A DNA stretch of 64,000 nucleotides from Anisodus tanguticus. Lineage: Eukaryota; Streptophyta; Magnoliopsida; Solanales; Solanaceae. Both the position numbers and the translations under genes were made by a program. The notes beneath the pieces are model-generated. The model had not been told where the DNA came from, did not search any database, and saw nothing but the letters and a program-made list of their open reading frames with translations. The stretch covers positions 53,066,653 through 53,130,652 of the forward strand of contig CM067543.1 of the NCBI GenBank assembly GCA_034509755.1, in the 5' to 3' direction. Shown piece after piece: positions 11,701-22,040 of the stretch; the first letter of the stretch is position 1; each line of letters opens with the position of its first letter.

Positions 11701-14700
11701 TAACTTGAACTTTCAAATTGAATTCGGTCATGAGAAACATACAAAAGACTCATTATATAAGAGATAATACCAAAATTCCAAATTGTGACTGTACTAGGAT
11801 GAATGTTCTATATCTATTAACCTAGATATATTCTAATACGTTACACCATTAATCCTCTCAACTTTCGACATGACTCTTTGAACTCAAGATGGTGAAGCAA
11901 CTTAGTCTCTGAATAAAAAATGAAGAGTCCCGTCAGATATGATAGCAATTAAATTAACTGGGAATTCCACAAGCCAAAATTGACCGATGCTCAGCATGCT
12001 GAATTTAACGATATTATGTTGTCAGTTTATAATGATTCTGTTGTACATGAACAAAGGCGATATCCAAAGTTTCATTGCAACTGCAGAGGTATCAAGCTGC
12101 TAAGCCACACTATGAAAATGTGGGAAAGAGTGGTGGAGATGAGGGTGAGGAAAGGCGTGTGCATCTGTTCGAATTCATGCCGGGGCGCTTAACTACAGAA
12201 GCTATTCATCTTGTGAGGAGACTGGTGGAGCAGTATAGGGAGAGGAAGAGGAACTTGCACATGATATTCATCGACCTAGGCTTACGATAAAGTGTCAATG
12301 GAGGTTCTATGGAGATGCTTGGAGGCTAGAGGTGTACTTGTGGCGTATATTAGGGCGATAAAGGACATGTAATATGGAGCCAAGACCAAGGTCAGGACAG
12401 TGGGAGGAGACTCAAAGCATTTCTCCGTTGTGATGGGGTTGCACAAGGGATCGGCTCTTAGCCCATTTTTATTTGCCCTCATGATGGATGGTTTGACACA
12501 ACTTCAAGGTGAGGTGTCATGGTGTATGTTATTCGCGGATGACATAGTCCTGATTGACGAGACTCGCAGCGGGGTTAATGATAAGCTGAAGGATTGGAGA
12601 CAAACTCTGGAGTCCAAAGTGTTCAAATTGAGTAGGACCAAGACGAGGTACTTGGAGTGTTAGTGACGTACCACATGAGGCTAGCGTGAAATCCAGAAAA
12701 AAGATAGTTTCATGTATCTTGGGTCAATTATATAAGAAAACGGGGAGATTGATAATGATGTCACACATCGTATTGGTACAGAGGATGAAATGGAGGCTCG
12801 CTTCCAGAGTGCTGTGTGATAAGAAAGTGCCACCAAAACTTAAAAGGTAAGTTCTACAAAGTAGTGGTTAGACCGACTATGTTATATGGGTGGAGTGTTA
12901 GCCTATCAAAAACTCTCATGTTCAGAAGATGAAAGTTGTGGAAATGACAACGCTGCGATGGATGTGTTGACACACTGGAAGAGATCGGATTAGGAATGAA
13001 GATATCCGGGACAAGGTGGGAGTAGCCACGGTGGAGGAATAGATGCGTGAAGCTGAGATGATTTGGGTATGTGTAGAAGAGCGACACAGATGCCCCCAGT
13101 GTAGAGGTGTGAGAGGTTGGCTATGGACTGTTTTAGAAGAGGTAGAGGTAGGCCAAAAAAGTATTGGGGAGAGGTGATTAGACAGGACATGCCGCAGTTC
13201 CAACTTACCAAGGACATGATCTTAGATAGAAGGTTATGGAGAACCCAGATTAGGATAGAAGGTTAGTAGGTAGTCCCGCTTAGTCTATCATACTAGTAGG
13301 CGCAGTATTATTTTATAGTTTCTTGTCCTTTAATTTTTGTTGCTATATGTTATTTCGTGTACTTCGATTATCTTATTTACATGGGGTAGTTACTGCTTTT
13401 TTCAAAATGTTTTATCCGTGCTTATTCGCTTTCGTTACTTTCATTTTTATACTGCTTTAAATTCCTTGCTTGTGTCTGACCGTTTCTTTTGCTTATACTT
13501 TCTCTTGAGTCGGGTATGACCATTTCTTTTGTTTATGCTTTCCTGTCCGGATCTAACCGTTTCTCTTGCTTTGATTGTGCTTGCGCTTTGTCTTGAGCCG
13601 AGGGTCTTTCGGAAACAACCGCTCTACCTACCAAAGTAGAGATAAGGTCTGGACATACTCTATACTCCCCAGACCCCACGTTGTGGGATTTCACTAGGTA
13701 TGTTGTTGTTGTTATTGTTATGTTGTCCGTTTAACTAGATTATGAGCAAAAACAAACACATTTACTATCTTAAACAGGCAACAACCTGTCAAATGAGCTG
13801 GCACATTTGATTATAATCTGCTCTAGTAAATATGGGATAGCGGATATTTTAGGAACAGTTGTTAGGAGGTACTTAAGGAAAATGATCAAGGATCTCCTAC
13901 GAATTAGGGGTTTGTTAGTCTATTTTGGTTGTTCTTGTTCTACTGTACAATTCTATGAATAAAGTTTTGCTTTCTATGTCGGAAGGAATCTGAGACCATC
14001 AATCATCTTTCATCCACGGCGGAGTCACTGACCAGCTGTGGCAATTGTTTCTCAGTAGGAAAGGAATTAAGTGGGGTATGCCGAAGTCCACAAGAGACCT
14101 GTTGAAATACTGGAACAACGAGGTTCAGTGAAGTAGAAGAGATGGTGGAACTAAATTCCAGCATGTATATGTTAGTCAGTGTGGACGAAAGGAACTTGAA
14201 GGTGTTTTGAAGGAGAATGTCACCCTACACAGAAAGTTAAGATAAATTGTTTGTTGTTATTTTGTTTCTGGTTAAAGAACTTCTGGAGGATGTAGAGGCT
14301 TTAGTAGAAATCATTGGATCCTGCTAAGATCTTCTAGGATCCTTTTTTTTTGGACCTTTTGCTTTTCGGTATCTAAAGTTTCATGGCATCAGAGCAGGAT
14401 TTTTTTTCATTTGTCAGAAACCGAAAGCTCTGCTCTTGAAGCCTCGATTGAAAAGTTGATGACAAAAGGAGGTGATTCCTCTCACATTTCCTTCCAGCTA
14501 ACTTCTTATTGATTAAATGGGAAGAACTACCCGGTGGAGTGGGCAAAGCCTGTAAAGCTTGCAATCAATGGTCGTGGAAAGTTGGGACATCTGACCGGAT
14601 AGACGAAAACCCAAATATTGAAGACCGAAAGATGAATGCTGGGAGATCAAATAACTCGCTCGCGACTGCCTAGATAATCAATTCTAAAACTAGCCATAGG

Positions 14701-17700
14701 TAAACCTTATCTTTTTCTACCCACTGCCAGGGATGTGTGGGAAACTGTTAGGGAAACATTCTGATGTAGGCTTCTCGAATTTTTGAGTTAAAAATTAAAC
14801 TATGCCAAGCTAAGTAGGGTGAGGAAAGTCGTTGTTTATTATAATGAAATGATGTCTCTGTGGTAGGAGTTAGACCAGTGTTACAACGATGAATGGGAGT
14901 GTCCTCCATTAGGCTCTCATGTGCATAATGGCATCTCCACTCAAGTCCACTAATGTAACTTAGTATTTCTCGTATAAAAAATTCTCTATGCAGCTCAACA
15001 CAAGTCACTAGAATCAGAATTGCTTAATGCTTTTAATACTTGAAAGTCATGTCCAGTCGTAGTATGTTCCCCAGCCTTACTTCTTTCTTCACTCTAGCTC
15101 CCTTAACTGCTGGTCAGCTTGATTACAGTTTCTATGAGAGAGCATGCCCCAGCTTGCCTAGGATCGTTCACTGGAATGTTTGGGCAGCTCTCCGTAATGA
15201 CTCCAGAATAGCTGCATCTTCCTCCGTTTGCACTTCCACGACTGTTTTGTAAATGTAATTTTGTCTCCTTAAAGTTGTCACCTGCATATTCACATCTTCA
15301 TTTCTCTAATAATCATTTTATTGAGTTATCCTATTTCCACATTTAATTGCATACCTTCGTGCAATTAATTATACTTTTCTGTCTTATTTGAAGCATCATG
15401 GTGATAAAGTTCTCTTAGTTACATTCTTATGACTAAGGTGAATGCATATCAAATCCTATTCTAAGCTTATCGTATCATAGTGGATCCGTATTCTAAACTT
15501 GCCTAATTGATGGTGTTTGTTCCTGCTAGCACATGGTGGTTTTGACCTTTCTTAAGATTCTTCATGGGGTATATATAGTCTATATTTTATGCCTTCAAAC
15601 CTCAAAAGATTATACGTATGAGAGACTTAATATTTCGTAACGTAAACTTAAAATACATGAGATGTTCTCTTTTCTGATATAAGAAGATGGGAAGAGTATG
15701 ATGGCTCTGTTGGCTAAGTTCTATTTAATTTCTAGAGCAGATTAGTTACCAAGTTCTGGGATATAATTGTGAATGGAGTCTTTCTGTTGGAAATAAGCTG
15801 ACAAGTATCTTGCTTAAATATAAATCTAATGCAGCATAGTGAGAAAGCAAGAAAGGGAAGAAAATGAGAGAGATTGCCTTTTCCTAGCAGGATTAAATCG
15901 GAGTTTGACGAGGTCAGATGGTCAGGTCACGAATCCAAGGAAAAAAATAAACCTTTTCTAAAATTAGGAGAGAGGAAACTAGGAGGAAAGTTATGTTAAA
16001 ACCCGACTTAAACCCTGAATAAAACCAAGACTCCTCAGCTCTTACAACTGTGAAATATGAAGATAACAAAAAAGAAAAGGCCATGGTGCGGTAATTGCCA
16101 AAAACATTGATCATACCGTGAAACATGTTGGAAAATCCATGGGAACCACAAACTGGAAGAAGAAATGAGTTGACAATTTTGTCCTCAAATCTCAACAGTC
16201 TTTTTAAAAAAAAAACCATGATCAGCAAGGTTAGGGCTGGGGTGGATCGGGTGGAGCTCAATCCGCCTCCACCCGCTAACTATCCATCCATCACCCGACC
16301 CATCCATCACCCCATTTTTCTTCATCCGCATCCGATCCACCCATCATCCACGGTTGAATCGGGTGGATCGGGTGCTTCGCGGATGAAAATTATAGCACAA
16401 TCAATCAATCACTTAAAATCCTTGGTAAAAAGGAAAAAAAAGTACATCAAATAAATATCATCATACTGTTTTTACAAACCGTGTCTATTCTCCAAACATG
16501 CAACCAAAAAACGGCGACTTTACTTATAAAAATTATACTACTAATAGTCTAATACTGTATTAAATAATGATGACTTTACTTGATTGATTTCATAAAAATA
16601 GTTGCTAATGAGTAATGACATTGATATCTTCGCCAACTGAAAACAAATGCAATAATTACAATTAATGTCCCGTGATAGAAATATGATTAAAAATTATCCT
16701 CTATAATAATTTTGGTTAGAGCTCTTATGGAATCAAGGATAAATGCAAGACATATTTCTAAGGGTGAGGACATGAATGACCCAAAAGTATAATGAATTTT
16801 CAAATTATGATATTTTGTATAATAAGAAAATATTTTAAAAAAATATTTTGCCTTAAAAAGTTATTTGAAGTTGAAGTGAAAAAATAGTATCTAAAAATTA
16901 AACGTACTTGATATAATTGTATTCGGGAAAAAAACAAATCTTAAAGTTGAAGATTTGTGAGGAATACTAATATTTCACTCAAAATACACGTTCAAGTCAA
17001 TATTTTAATATACCACTTGGAATCATTTACAAGTACTTGAAGCAAATTAGTACTATTTGCCAAAAAATATATTCTGTTTTTAAGTACTTCAAACTTTTTA
17101 AAATTATTTTAAAAGTTACTATACATATATACTAGTACTAACAAATTTTCACAGTACAAAACATTATATTTGTGTTATAAAATTTTGTAATAATAATAAT
17201 TAATTTATAATGAAACGCTAGAATTTAGTTGTACATTAAAAAAAATTAATTTATAAACGGGTGGATGAGGATGGGTTGGGTGGTGGGTCAGGTGGTGGGT
17301 TGGATGTATGTCCACCCATATCCGTCACCCGATCCATCCGTCACCCGATTAAAATCCATGTTTTGTCGAATTTTCGTCCATATAATCGGGTCGGATGGAT
17401 CGGATATCCATTGGGTCAGGGTGAAATTGCCGAGCCTAAGCAAGGTACGACCCCACTGATTTTTTTATTTTATTAAAAAAAGGGTATTAGTATTGCATTG
17501 GCAATTAAAATATAGTGGTTGGGATTTGAACTTGGAACCTCAAGGAAACATGTTGTTGGCAGGTTTCGAACATGGAACCTAACGTGTATAACTTGAGACC
17601 AAACCATCAGGCCAGCGAGCGAGCTCTGACATAGTCAAGCTCTCAACCTGTTTTGATCAGGGGCAACAACCTTCTCCAGAAGTATCTCCACTCACAAGGG

Positions 17701-20329
17701 AACAACTGGAACTTCTGCACAAACTACTTCAATCTCACAATTCCAGCCTAGTGCACCAAATCCTTCTTGTTTATTTTGCTCAAACAGGTAGTATTGTCTG
17801 TTTTCTTTTGTAAGGTGAAATTTTTATTCACAATTGGGGCAAGTGTACCAAAAGAAGAGAACCTACACCAAAATATGGTTCTCAATAAAAGAGATTGAAT
17901 CCTCTATATCGTCTGTTTTTCTTAGTACCAACTTCAATCGAATAGATTCAGGAGCTAGTGACAGCATGACAAGTATGTTCCCACTTTTACTCTACTTGCA
18001 CTCCTTCTCAGTGGAATAATAAAATCAAGATAGCTGATGTCGGCAATTGCCGGAAAAGAATCAGTTAAACTATCACTATCTCTCAATGCATGATGTTCTT
18101 CATGTTCAGAAACTCTCCTGTGGTCTGATTTCTCTCAGTAAATTAACCCATTCTCTTAATTCTCGTACTATTGTCAAGGTCTTGGGGAAGACCATTGGCA
18201 GTGCTAGAGAATTTGAAGGTCTTTATTTTCTAAAAAATGGGAACAACTCACTACAACTGAATCTTCTTTGTTTGAACTCTACTTCTGTTTTGAATAAAGT
18301 CTGTTTCGGTACTTAGGCTTGAATATCCTAGTTTTATTTATTTAAGGTCCGTGTACACTCTACCCTTCTCCCCAGAAGATGCACGAATTCCCAATGAGAA
18401 GGTGTGAGAGGTCGGCTATGGTGGTCTATTTTTCCTTCTCATATTAGTACAATACTCTCCTACTATCTTATTCTTCGATTTTTATTATTATATGTTGTTC
18501 TCTTTGCTTCGATTATTGCGTTATTGTTGTTGTTAATGTTCTTTTCTACATTATTTACTTCTTCACATCTGTATTTCCTTTCCAAACCTACTTGCAATTG
18601 TTTTACTTGAGCCGAGGGTCTATTGGAAACAACATGTCTGCCTTCACAAGGTAGGATAAGGTTTCTGCGTACATACCACCCTCTCCAGACCCCACTTATG
18701 GGATTACACTAGGTATGTTGTTGTTGTTGTAGAGCTCTAATATTTACTAAAAGAGTTCCATGGTACCTTTGGGTAGAGGTTCTCTTGATTGCAACCTACC
18801 TTATTAATAGGATGTCATCTCGGACTTCTCAAGTTTAGAACACCTTTAAGTATTTTCAGAGAGAGCTTTCCTAGCTCTAAGTTAACCATGGATTTGTCTT
18901 TGAAGGTTTTTTGGTGTGGACATTTGTTTTTTTATGACCAGGGAACCCGTGGCGCTACACTTCGGGTGCGCACAGGGTAAACTCAACTCAAACCACATAG
19001 GAGAGATATCTCGCACTAGGCAAGTCCCGTGCGACAAGCACGGCCCAGAAGGCAAATCTCTCTCTTGCTATCGTAGGCAGCGGTTTCGAACTTGAGACCT
19101 CCATTATGGAAGCCCCTAGCTCAACCAACTGAGCCACCCTTGCGGGTGGATATTTGTTTATATTCATCCTCGTGATCGTTGTAAACTTGAATCGCGAGCT
19201 AAGAGGTGTGTTTTTGTAAGATACGCTCCAAGACAAATATAAGTGTTATGATCCACTAACTAGGAAGATAATTATCAGAATAGATGTAAGTTTCTTTGAA
19301 TTCCAACTCTATTTTACTACTCATCTTCAGGGGGGAGTATCATGTAGGTGAAGATTCGTCTTTTTGGGATATTGGGGTAACTAGATATCTCACGAATAAA
19401 GAACTAGTCTTTACAATAGATACTTATGAGAGAGATCTAGGAGTAGACACAAAAAAGTGTGATCCAAGATATGAAAGGACTGTGAATCTAGAGATGAGAG
19501 GGACCTACGTGACGTAAATGATGAAAACTAGGATGCTGAACCTGTAGACCCTTTTGAATGACAAAAATAAAATGGGAACAGAGAACAGTCAAAAGAAGAA
19601 TTCTTTTATTACTTAAACGACAGAGAAGACCAAAATATTCTCTTGTTCAGTGCATTCAACGTATTCATTGGAACCAACTTCTCCAATTCCCCATTTGTTG
19701 TTGACAAAAGAAACACATATCCTAGGGCAGAATACCGACGAATTTAGCTAGTAATTCCTAGTGAGTAACTGTAGGAGAGAAGGTACCCTTAGATTTCCAT
19801 TGAACAGAAGTTCTACGAAAGCTATGTCTTCTTTCAAATAGCCCATTCTTGGTCTTTCAACTATCACAAAAGGCGGCCAGAAAAAGAGAAAAAGAACGAA
19901 TGATATGGCTGAAGCTAAGACGAGGAAAGGTTGGCTCCAGTGTCATCTAGGAGGTGTCATATGTCAAGTATAGCCTCGATACTCAGCTTCCCCAAGGTTC
20001 AATGTACCATACTAGTAGGCAACGAAAGTACAGACGAAATACAATGATGATAGCAATATAAACTCAGCTGTTTATGGCATTCAATGAATTCATAGGTTCT
20101 AACTGCAGTTTTCTCGTTTGGTTATTGTAAAATAAAGACAGTTAGATGAATGATACTAATATCTACACCAAATTAAGACAAAATTCCATGAAACAGTAGC
20201 CATCGAAAGAATAGACAAAATGCAAAGATAATAGCAATTCAATATCAGTAGCTAACTCACCAGAAGGGGCTAAAGTAAAAGAATAAAATTAAAAAAAAAA
20301 AAAATTACCTCGGAGCTCAAATCTAACAT
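2729..20329 (-). CDS. LNK1: LNK1-like night-light-inducible, clock-regulated co-activator
   Basis: LNK proteins bind MYB-like clock factors such as RVE8 in the nucleus and activate evening genes (PRR5, TOC1). Coding exons, minus strand: 20329-20309, 9578-8995, 8894-8558, 7986-7378, 6407-6259, 3043-2914 and 2830-2729. All introns are GT-AG, and the join is 1932 nt, 643 codons plus stop. Exon 1 encodes only MLDLSSE; it fits because the family begins with a short leader before the conserved LEDIAWDEVC (residues 8-17). Other family blocks are VDRMLR|SCDSTFGLG spanning exons 2-3, CIRDSLYRLAQSAEQR (525-540) and IDRSIAHLLFHRPS (581-594). The SCDSTFGLG block fits LNK1 better than LNK2. The last 83-bp intron (2831-2913) is my inference; reading through it stops at 2854 with a different C-terminus. 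Intron 1 is 10.7 kb of transposons. LNK identity is strong; the exact C-terminus is less sure. Confidence 0.9.
3955..4192 (-). repeat. tRNA-derived Solanaceae SINE in LNK1 intron 5
   Basis: On the minus strand there is an A box (TGGCCTAGTGGTCAATG) and a B box (GGTTCAAATCTC), followed by the AAAAACACTACATGATC body and a CAAGCCTTGGTGGACA stretch that I recognise from Solanaceae SINEs. It lies in the same orientation as LNK1. A 3' fragment of the same family lies at 28690-28865. Confidence 0.7.
4895..6213. mobile_element. Non-autonomous hAT element in LNK1 intron 5
   Basis: Perfect 12-bp terminal inverted repeats TAGGGGTGTACA / TGTACACCCCTA bound a 1319-bp element. The exact 8-bp target duplication ATAGGAAG lies at 4887-4894 and 6214-6221. 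Near the ends are many short repeats of the AACCAAACC / GGTTTGG type, typical transposase-binding subterminal repeats of hAT. No transposase is encoded. It ends about 45 bases downstream of the LNK1 exon 5 splice donor and carries a piece of a copia element. Confidence 0.92.
5430..5590 (-). pseudogene. Copia retrotransposon RNase H C-terminal fragment inside the hAT element
   Basis: The minus strand encodes HVPSRYQIADIFTKG followed by a DFRDSLSVR stretch. This is the conserved RNase H tail of Ty1-copia polyproteins (usual form HVP..QIADIFTK..). Downstream on the same strand TGTTAAAT could be the start of the 3' LTR. Everything upstream of RNase H is missing. Confidence 0.75.
8133..8455. mobile_element. 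Possible hAT MITE fragment in LNK1 intron 3
   Basis: CAGAGGCGGACCTAG at 8133 matches the terminal repeat of the element at 1011-1527. I could not find the opposite end or a target duplication, so this is an end fragment or a degraded copy; the right limit is a guess. Confidence 0.35.
9818..9858. repeat. Compound (CA)n-(CT)n-(CA)n microsatellite
   Basis: Alternating CA runs flank a CT run within the first intron of LNK1. Confidence 0.9.
10017..11699 (+). mobile_element. Internally deleted L1-type LINE with duplicated 5' UTR unit
   Basis: ORF1 starts at 10394 (MEENRIYFNAGFKSFD) and, across frameshifts, encodes a DUF4283-like domain with YEMANNMFLFEFP, a KKTKLKLQWWNPTAG stretch and LWSQRIFTEIGNICGGW, usual for plant L1 ORF1. 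After about 11345 the sequence jumps straight to the ORF2 3' end (FEDNNSEVQKIKLNC in a broken frame), the 3' UTR and a poly-A run ending at 11699. Most of ORF2, including the reverse transcriptase, is gone. Upstream of ORF1 a roughly 90-bp unit is present twice (10025-10110, 10205-10290). It lies in LNK1 intron 1, antisense to the gene. Confidence 0.8.
11980..13735 (+). mobile_element. RTE-type LINE, 5'-truncated and decayed
   Basis: Broken frames encode reverse transcriptase motifs: KVSMEVLWRCLEARGV, GLHKGSALSPFLFALMMDG, then the catalytic FADD box in WCMLFADDIVLID (around 12520-12555). Downstream are a GRGRPKKYWGEVIRQDM stretch and the 3' tail (GAGCCGAGGGTCTTTCGG, CCCCAGACCCC) ending in GTT repeats. 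Stops and frameshifts make it inactive. The same 3' tail recurs at least seven more times in the window. Antisense to LNK1 in its intron 1. Confidence 0.85.
13990..14345 (+). pseudogene. L1 LINE ORF2 C-terminal remnant
   Basis: Decayed frames resemble the end of plant L1 ORF2 (LLKYWNNEV, then a shifted IPACI...FEGECHPTQKVK-like stretch), followed directly by copia leader sequence. Weak but consistent with the better preserved ORF2 end at 11460-11560. Confidence 0.5.
15064..15254 (+). pseudogene. Class III peroxidase exon 1 fragment with frameshift
   Basis: The frame encodes a hydrophobic leader, then QLDYSFYERACPSLPRIV and ALRNDSRIAAS, the conserved mature N-terminus of secreted plant class III peroxidases. 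A single-base loss near 15220 shifts the frame; the next conserved block LRLHFHDCFVN, with the distal haem-side histidine, is still readable in the shifted frame (15222-15254). It stops at GTAATT, a natural position for the first intron donor of this family. Later exons were not found. It sits inside the gag of a copia element. Confidence 0.82.
16232..17438. mobile_element. Non-autonomous hAT element inside the copia element
   Basis: A 1207-bp element with an exact 8-bp target duplication AGCAAGGT (16224-16231 and 17439-17446) and short imperfect ends TAGGGCTGGG / TAGGCTCGGC. Both ends carry dense subterminal repeats of GGGTGGAT and CCATCC type, while the middle is plain AT-rich DNA. No transposase. 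Confidence 0.88.
17540..17640 (-). repeat. tRNA-derived SINE fragment
   Basis: The minus strand has TGGCCTGATGGTTTGG (A-box-like) and GTTCGAAACC (B box), closely similar to 1262-1345. It lies between the hAT element and the copia protease region. Confidence 0.5.
18398..18735 (+). mobile_element. RTE LINE 3' end with internal deletion
   Basis: GGTGTGAGAGGTCGGCTATG matches the ORF2 C-terminal region seen at 13096, then the sequence jumps to the 3' UTR and the standard tail (GAGCCGAGGGTC, CTCCAGACCCC, TTGTTGTTGTTG). It interrupts the copia pre-integrase/integrase region. Confidence 0.8.
18930..19145 (-). repeat. Full-length tRNA-derived SINE in copia integrase
   Basis: The minus strand begins CCCGCAAGGGTGGCTCAGTT (A box) and has a B box in CAAGTTCGAAACC, with a T-run (A tail on the minus strand) at the left edge. 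The target duplication GTGGAYATTTGTTT lies at 18916-18929 and 19146-19159 with one mismatch. The copia frame resumes on the far side. Confidence 0.88.
19621..20290. other. Intron sequence of LNK1, no recognised element
   Basis: This stretch between the copia remnant and coding exon 1 shows no coding signature or repeat ends that I could identify. Confidence 0.4.
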
Positions 20330-20712
20330 TCCTGTGAGTTCTTCAGCCAGCTCTCAAACTAAATACTGCAATCTGATCTGACGTTATAGTTAAGCCAAGA
20401 ACTCCCTTCGCCTGTTTTTATCAATCAGCCAAATCAACACCAACAAAAAGAAAGAAGCGATCACTCCATTAAGTGCCTTTAAATCGCAACTCTAACTAAT
20501 AAAAATAGTAAAATTAAATTCATCAAAGTGAAAAATCAGCTTGTAGTACTCTTCAAATTAATTACCATTTATTTTACATTTTTCAGGAAAAAAATCAGCT
20601 CATAAGCTTATAACAGCTCTGCATAAAGTTTACAAAGACTTGACTAATTAAAATAGTACGTAGAAATCAGCAAAGACATATATCAGCTTGACGTAATGCA
20701 ACAAAAATATAC

Positions 20713-20752
20713 TAAAGGGGCACTAAGCTCCCGTTATGCGCGGTCCGGGAAA
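20713..20752 (-). repeat. Short Au-like SINE fragment in LNK1 leader intron
   Basis: GCACTAAGCTCCCGTTATGC matches the piece at 872-962, then breaks off after about 35 bases. Confidence 0.5.
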
Positions 20753-20759
20753 CAAAAAT

Positions 20760-21215
20760 ATACTATTTACTAAAAACCAATCTTCAAACGGAGTTTCTTT
20801 TCTTTCACTTTTAGCAAAAAATCAGTTCGTAAGCTGAAAACGCTTCTCATTAATTCATACCAACAAACACAATAAAGAAGAAGAGAATAACCAAATAAAT
20901 TATTTACTAAAAATCAATTCCCAAAGTTATTTGTTTTTTTTTCATTTTTAGCAAACAAAATCAGTTCATAAGCTGAAAACTCTACTCCTTAAATTTATAC
21001 AGCAACAAAACTATAACGAAGACGAATAATAACCTAATAAATTATTTAATAAAAATCAATTACCAACATTATTTGTTTAGAAGACGAATAATAACGAAAT
21101 AAATTATTTGCTTGAAATCAATTTCGAACATTATTTGTTTTCTTTCATTTTCAGGAAACAAAATCAGTTCAAGCTGAAAATACTACTCCTTTAATTCATA
21201 CAGCAATAAAACTAT
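20760..21215. repeat. Diverged tandem repeats of about 120-180 bp
   Basis: The motif AAATCAGTTCATAAGCTGAA recurs with changes near 20820, 20955 and 21150, and a partial copy near 20590. Each is followed by AAAC/ATAC-CTACTCC-like sequence and ACAGCAAYAAAACTATAA. They lie in the predicted 5' UTR intron of LNK1. Confidence 0.7.
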
Positions 21216-21219
21216 AAAC

Positions 21220-21254
<35 letters not shown>
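21220..21254. repeat. (AAT)n microsatellite
   Basis: About eleven AAT units without interruption, within the predicted LNK1 5' UTR intron. Confidence 0.95.
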
Positions 21255-21257
<3 letters not shown>

Positions 21258-21293
21258 CCAAATAAATTAGTGTACACAAAGATGAGATCTCAC

Positions 21294-21430
21294 CAGAAAG
21301 TCTCTGAAAGTCGCCGGAAAGTCGTGAAATCGGCGGAAAATAAACAGTTAAACCTCCACAAAATCAGCTATAAAACCCTAATCTGATGCAAATCTCAAAG
21401 GTTCGAGATTTTTGAAAAAATATTACCACC
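21294..21430 (-). other. Predicted LNK1 non-coding first exon (5' UTR)
   Basis: On the minus strand a TATA-like box at 21461-21468 predicts a start near 21430. A donor TTTCTG|GTGAGA ends the exon at 21294, and a possible acceptor TTGCAG precedes 20365, so a 5' UTR intron of about 0.9 kb would separate it from the ATG at 20329. The sequence AAAAATCT (CCA1-binding-site type) lies at 21406-21413. Inferred from sequence only; transcript ends are not visible. Confidence 0.5.
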
Positions 21431-21460
21431 GCTTGAATTGAATAAGTTAATGAATTTTTT

Positions 21461-21610
21461 TATTTATAAGCAAGTGTTAGGAGTGGATGACACGTGGCAG
21501 TGTGATTAATTTGTTGTGGGCACGTGGAAAGAGAGAATCAAATTCGTGGACGAGAACAAGGGTAGAGATACGATCTCATTGGTCCACGTAGGAAGTAACT
21601 GACACGTGGC
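21461..21610 (-). promoter_or_regulatory. LNK1 core promoter with TATA box and three G-boxes
   Basis: TATAAATA (minus strand) lies at 21461-21468. Palindromic CACGTG G-boxes lie at 21491-21496, 21521-21526 and 21603-21608; the first and third sit in an identical 14-mer TGACACGTGGCAGT. An evening-element-like core AATATCT lies further upstream on the minus strand near 21903. G-boxes bind bZIP/bHLH light factors (HY5, PIFs), which fits a light-inducible gene. Confidence 0.7.
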
Positions 21611-21811
21611 AGTTGCATTATTACAGTTGGTAGGCGGCTCAATGTTTGTCTTAATTGAAGACTTGTTCAATAGGGACTAATCCACCTTTTACGACGGTGA
21701 AGTTGATGTCTATATAATGAGCATATATAATTGAAAGGTTTTAAATAAATTTATGCTAACCTTACATATATAATTTATGAGAAAAAAATGCTTGAAGGTA
21801 TATTAGTAGCT

Positions 21812-22040
21812 CATCCGTCTCAATTTATGTGATATAGTTTGAATAAGTACGAAATTTAAAAAATAAAAGAAGACTATTGCTTGTAGTCTAAAAGATCTCA
21901 TAGATATTTGTATAGTTGTAAATCATTTAATTAAAGATAAAAGAGGAAATTTTAAATTAAATTATTATTAAATATAGAAATGTATCATTTTTTTGAGATA
22001 GACTAAAAAAAAAGTGTATCGTTTTGGAGTTTTCCCCGTC
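21812..22040. mobile_element. Stowaway-like MITE, decayed
   Basis: The left end TCCGTCTCAATTTATGTGAT is the usual end of a common Solanaceae MITE (compare 51884-52147). The right end is degraded. Confidence 0.5.

Larger units (their letters stand above)
14365..19620 (+). mobile_element. Decayed Ty1-copia retrotransposon, gag to integrase, with nested insertions
   Basis: A leader with GGCATCAGAGC, like the initiator-Met tRNA primer site, lies at about 14385. It is followed by gag (YLLNGKNYPVEWAKP near 14508; PYLFLPTARDVWETVRETF near 14708), the gag continuation LFLAGLNRS near 15880, a CCHC-like zinc knuckle near 16085-16140, the protease motif DSGAS near 17945, pre-integrase (GSAREFEGLYFLKNGN near 18205), integrase (ATYLINRMSSRTSQ near 18795) and the region after integrase up to about 19560. 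No reverse transcriptase, RNase H or 3' LTR was seen, so it is 3'-truncated. Insertions: a peroxidase fragment, a hAT element, a LINE tail and a SINE. Antisense within LNK1 intron 1. Confidence 0.8.
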
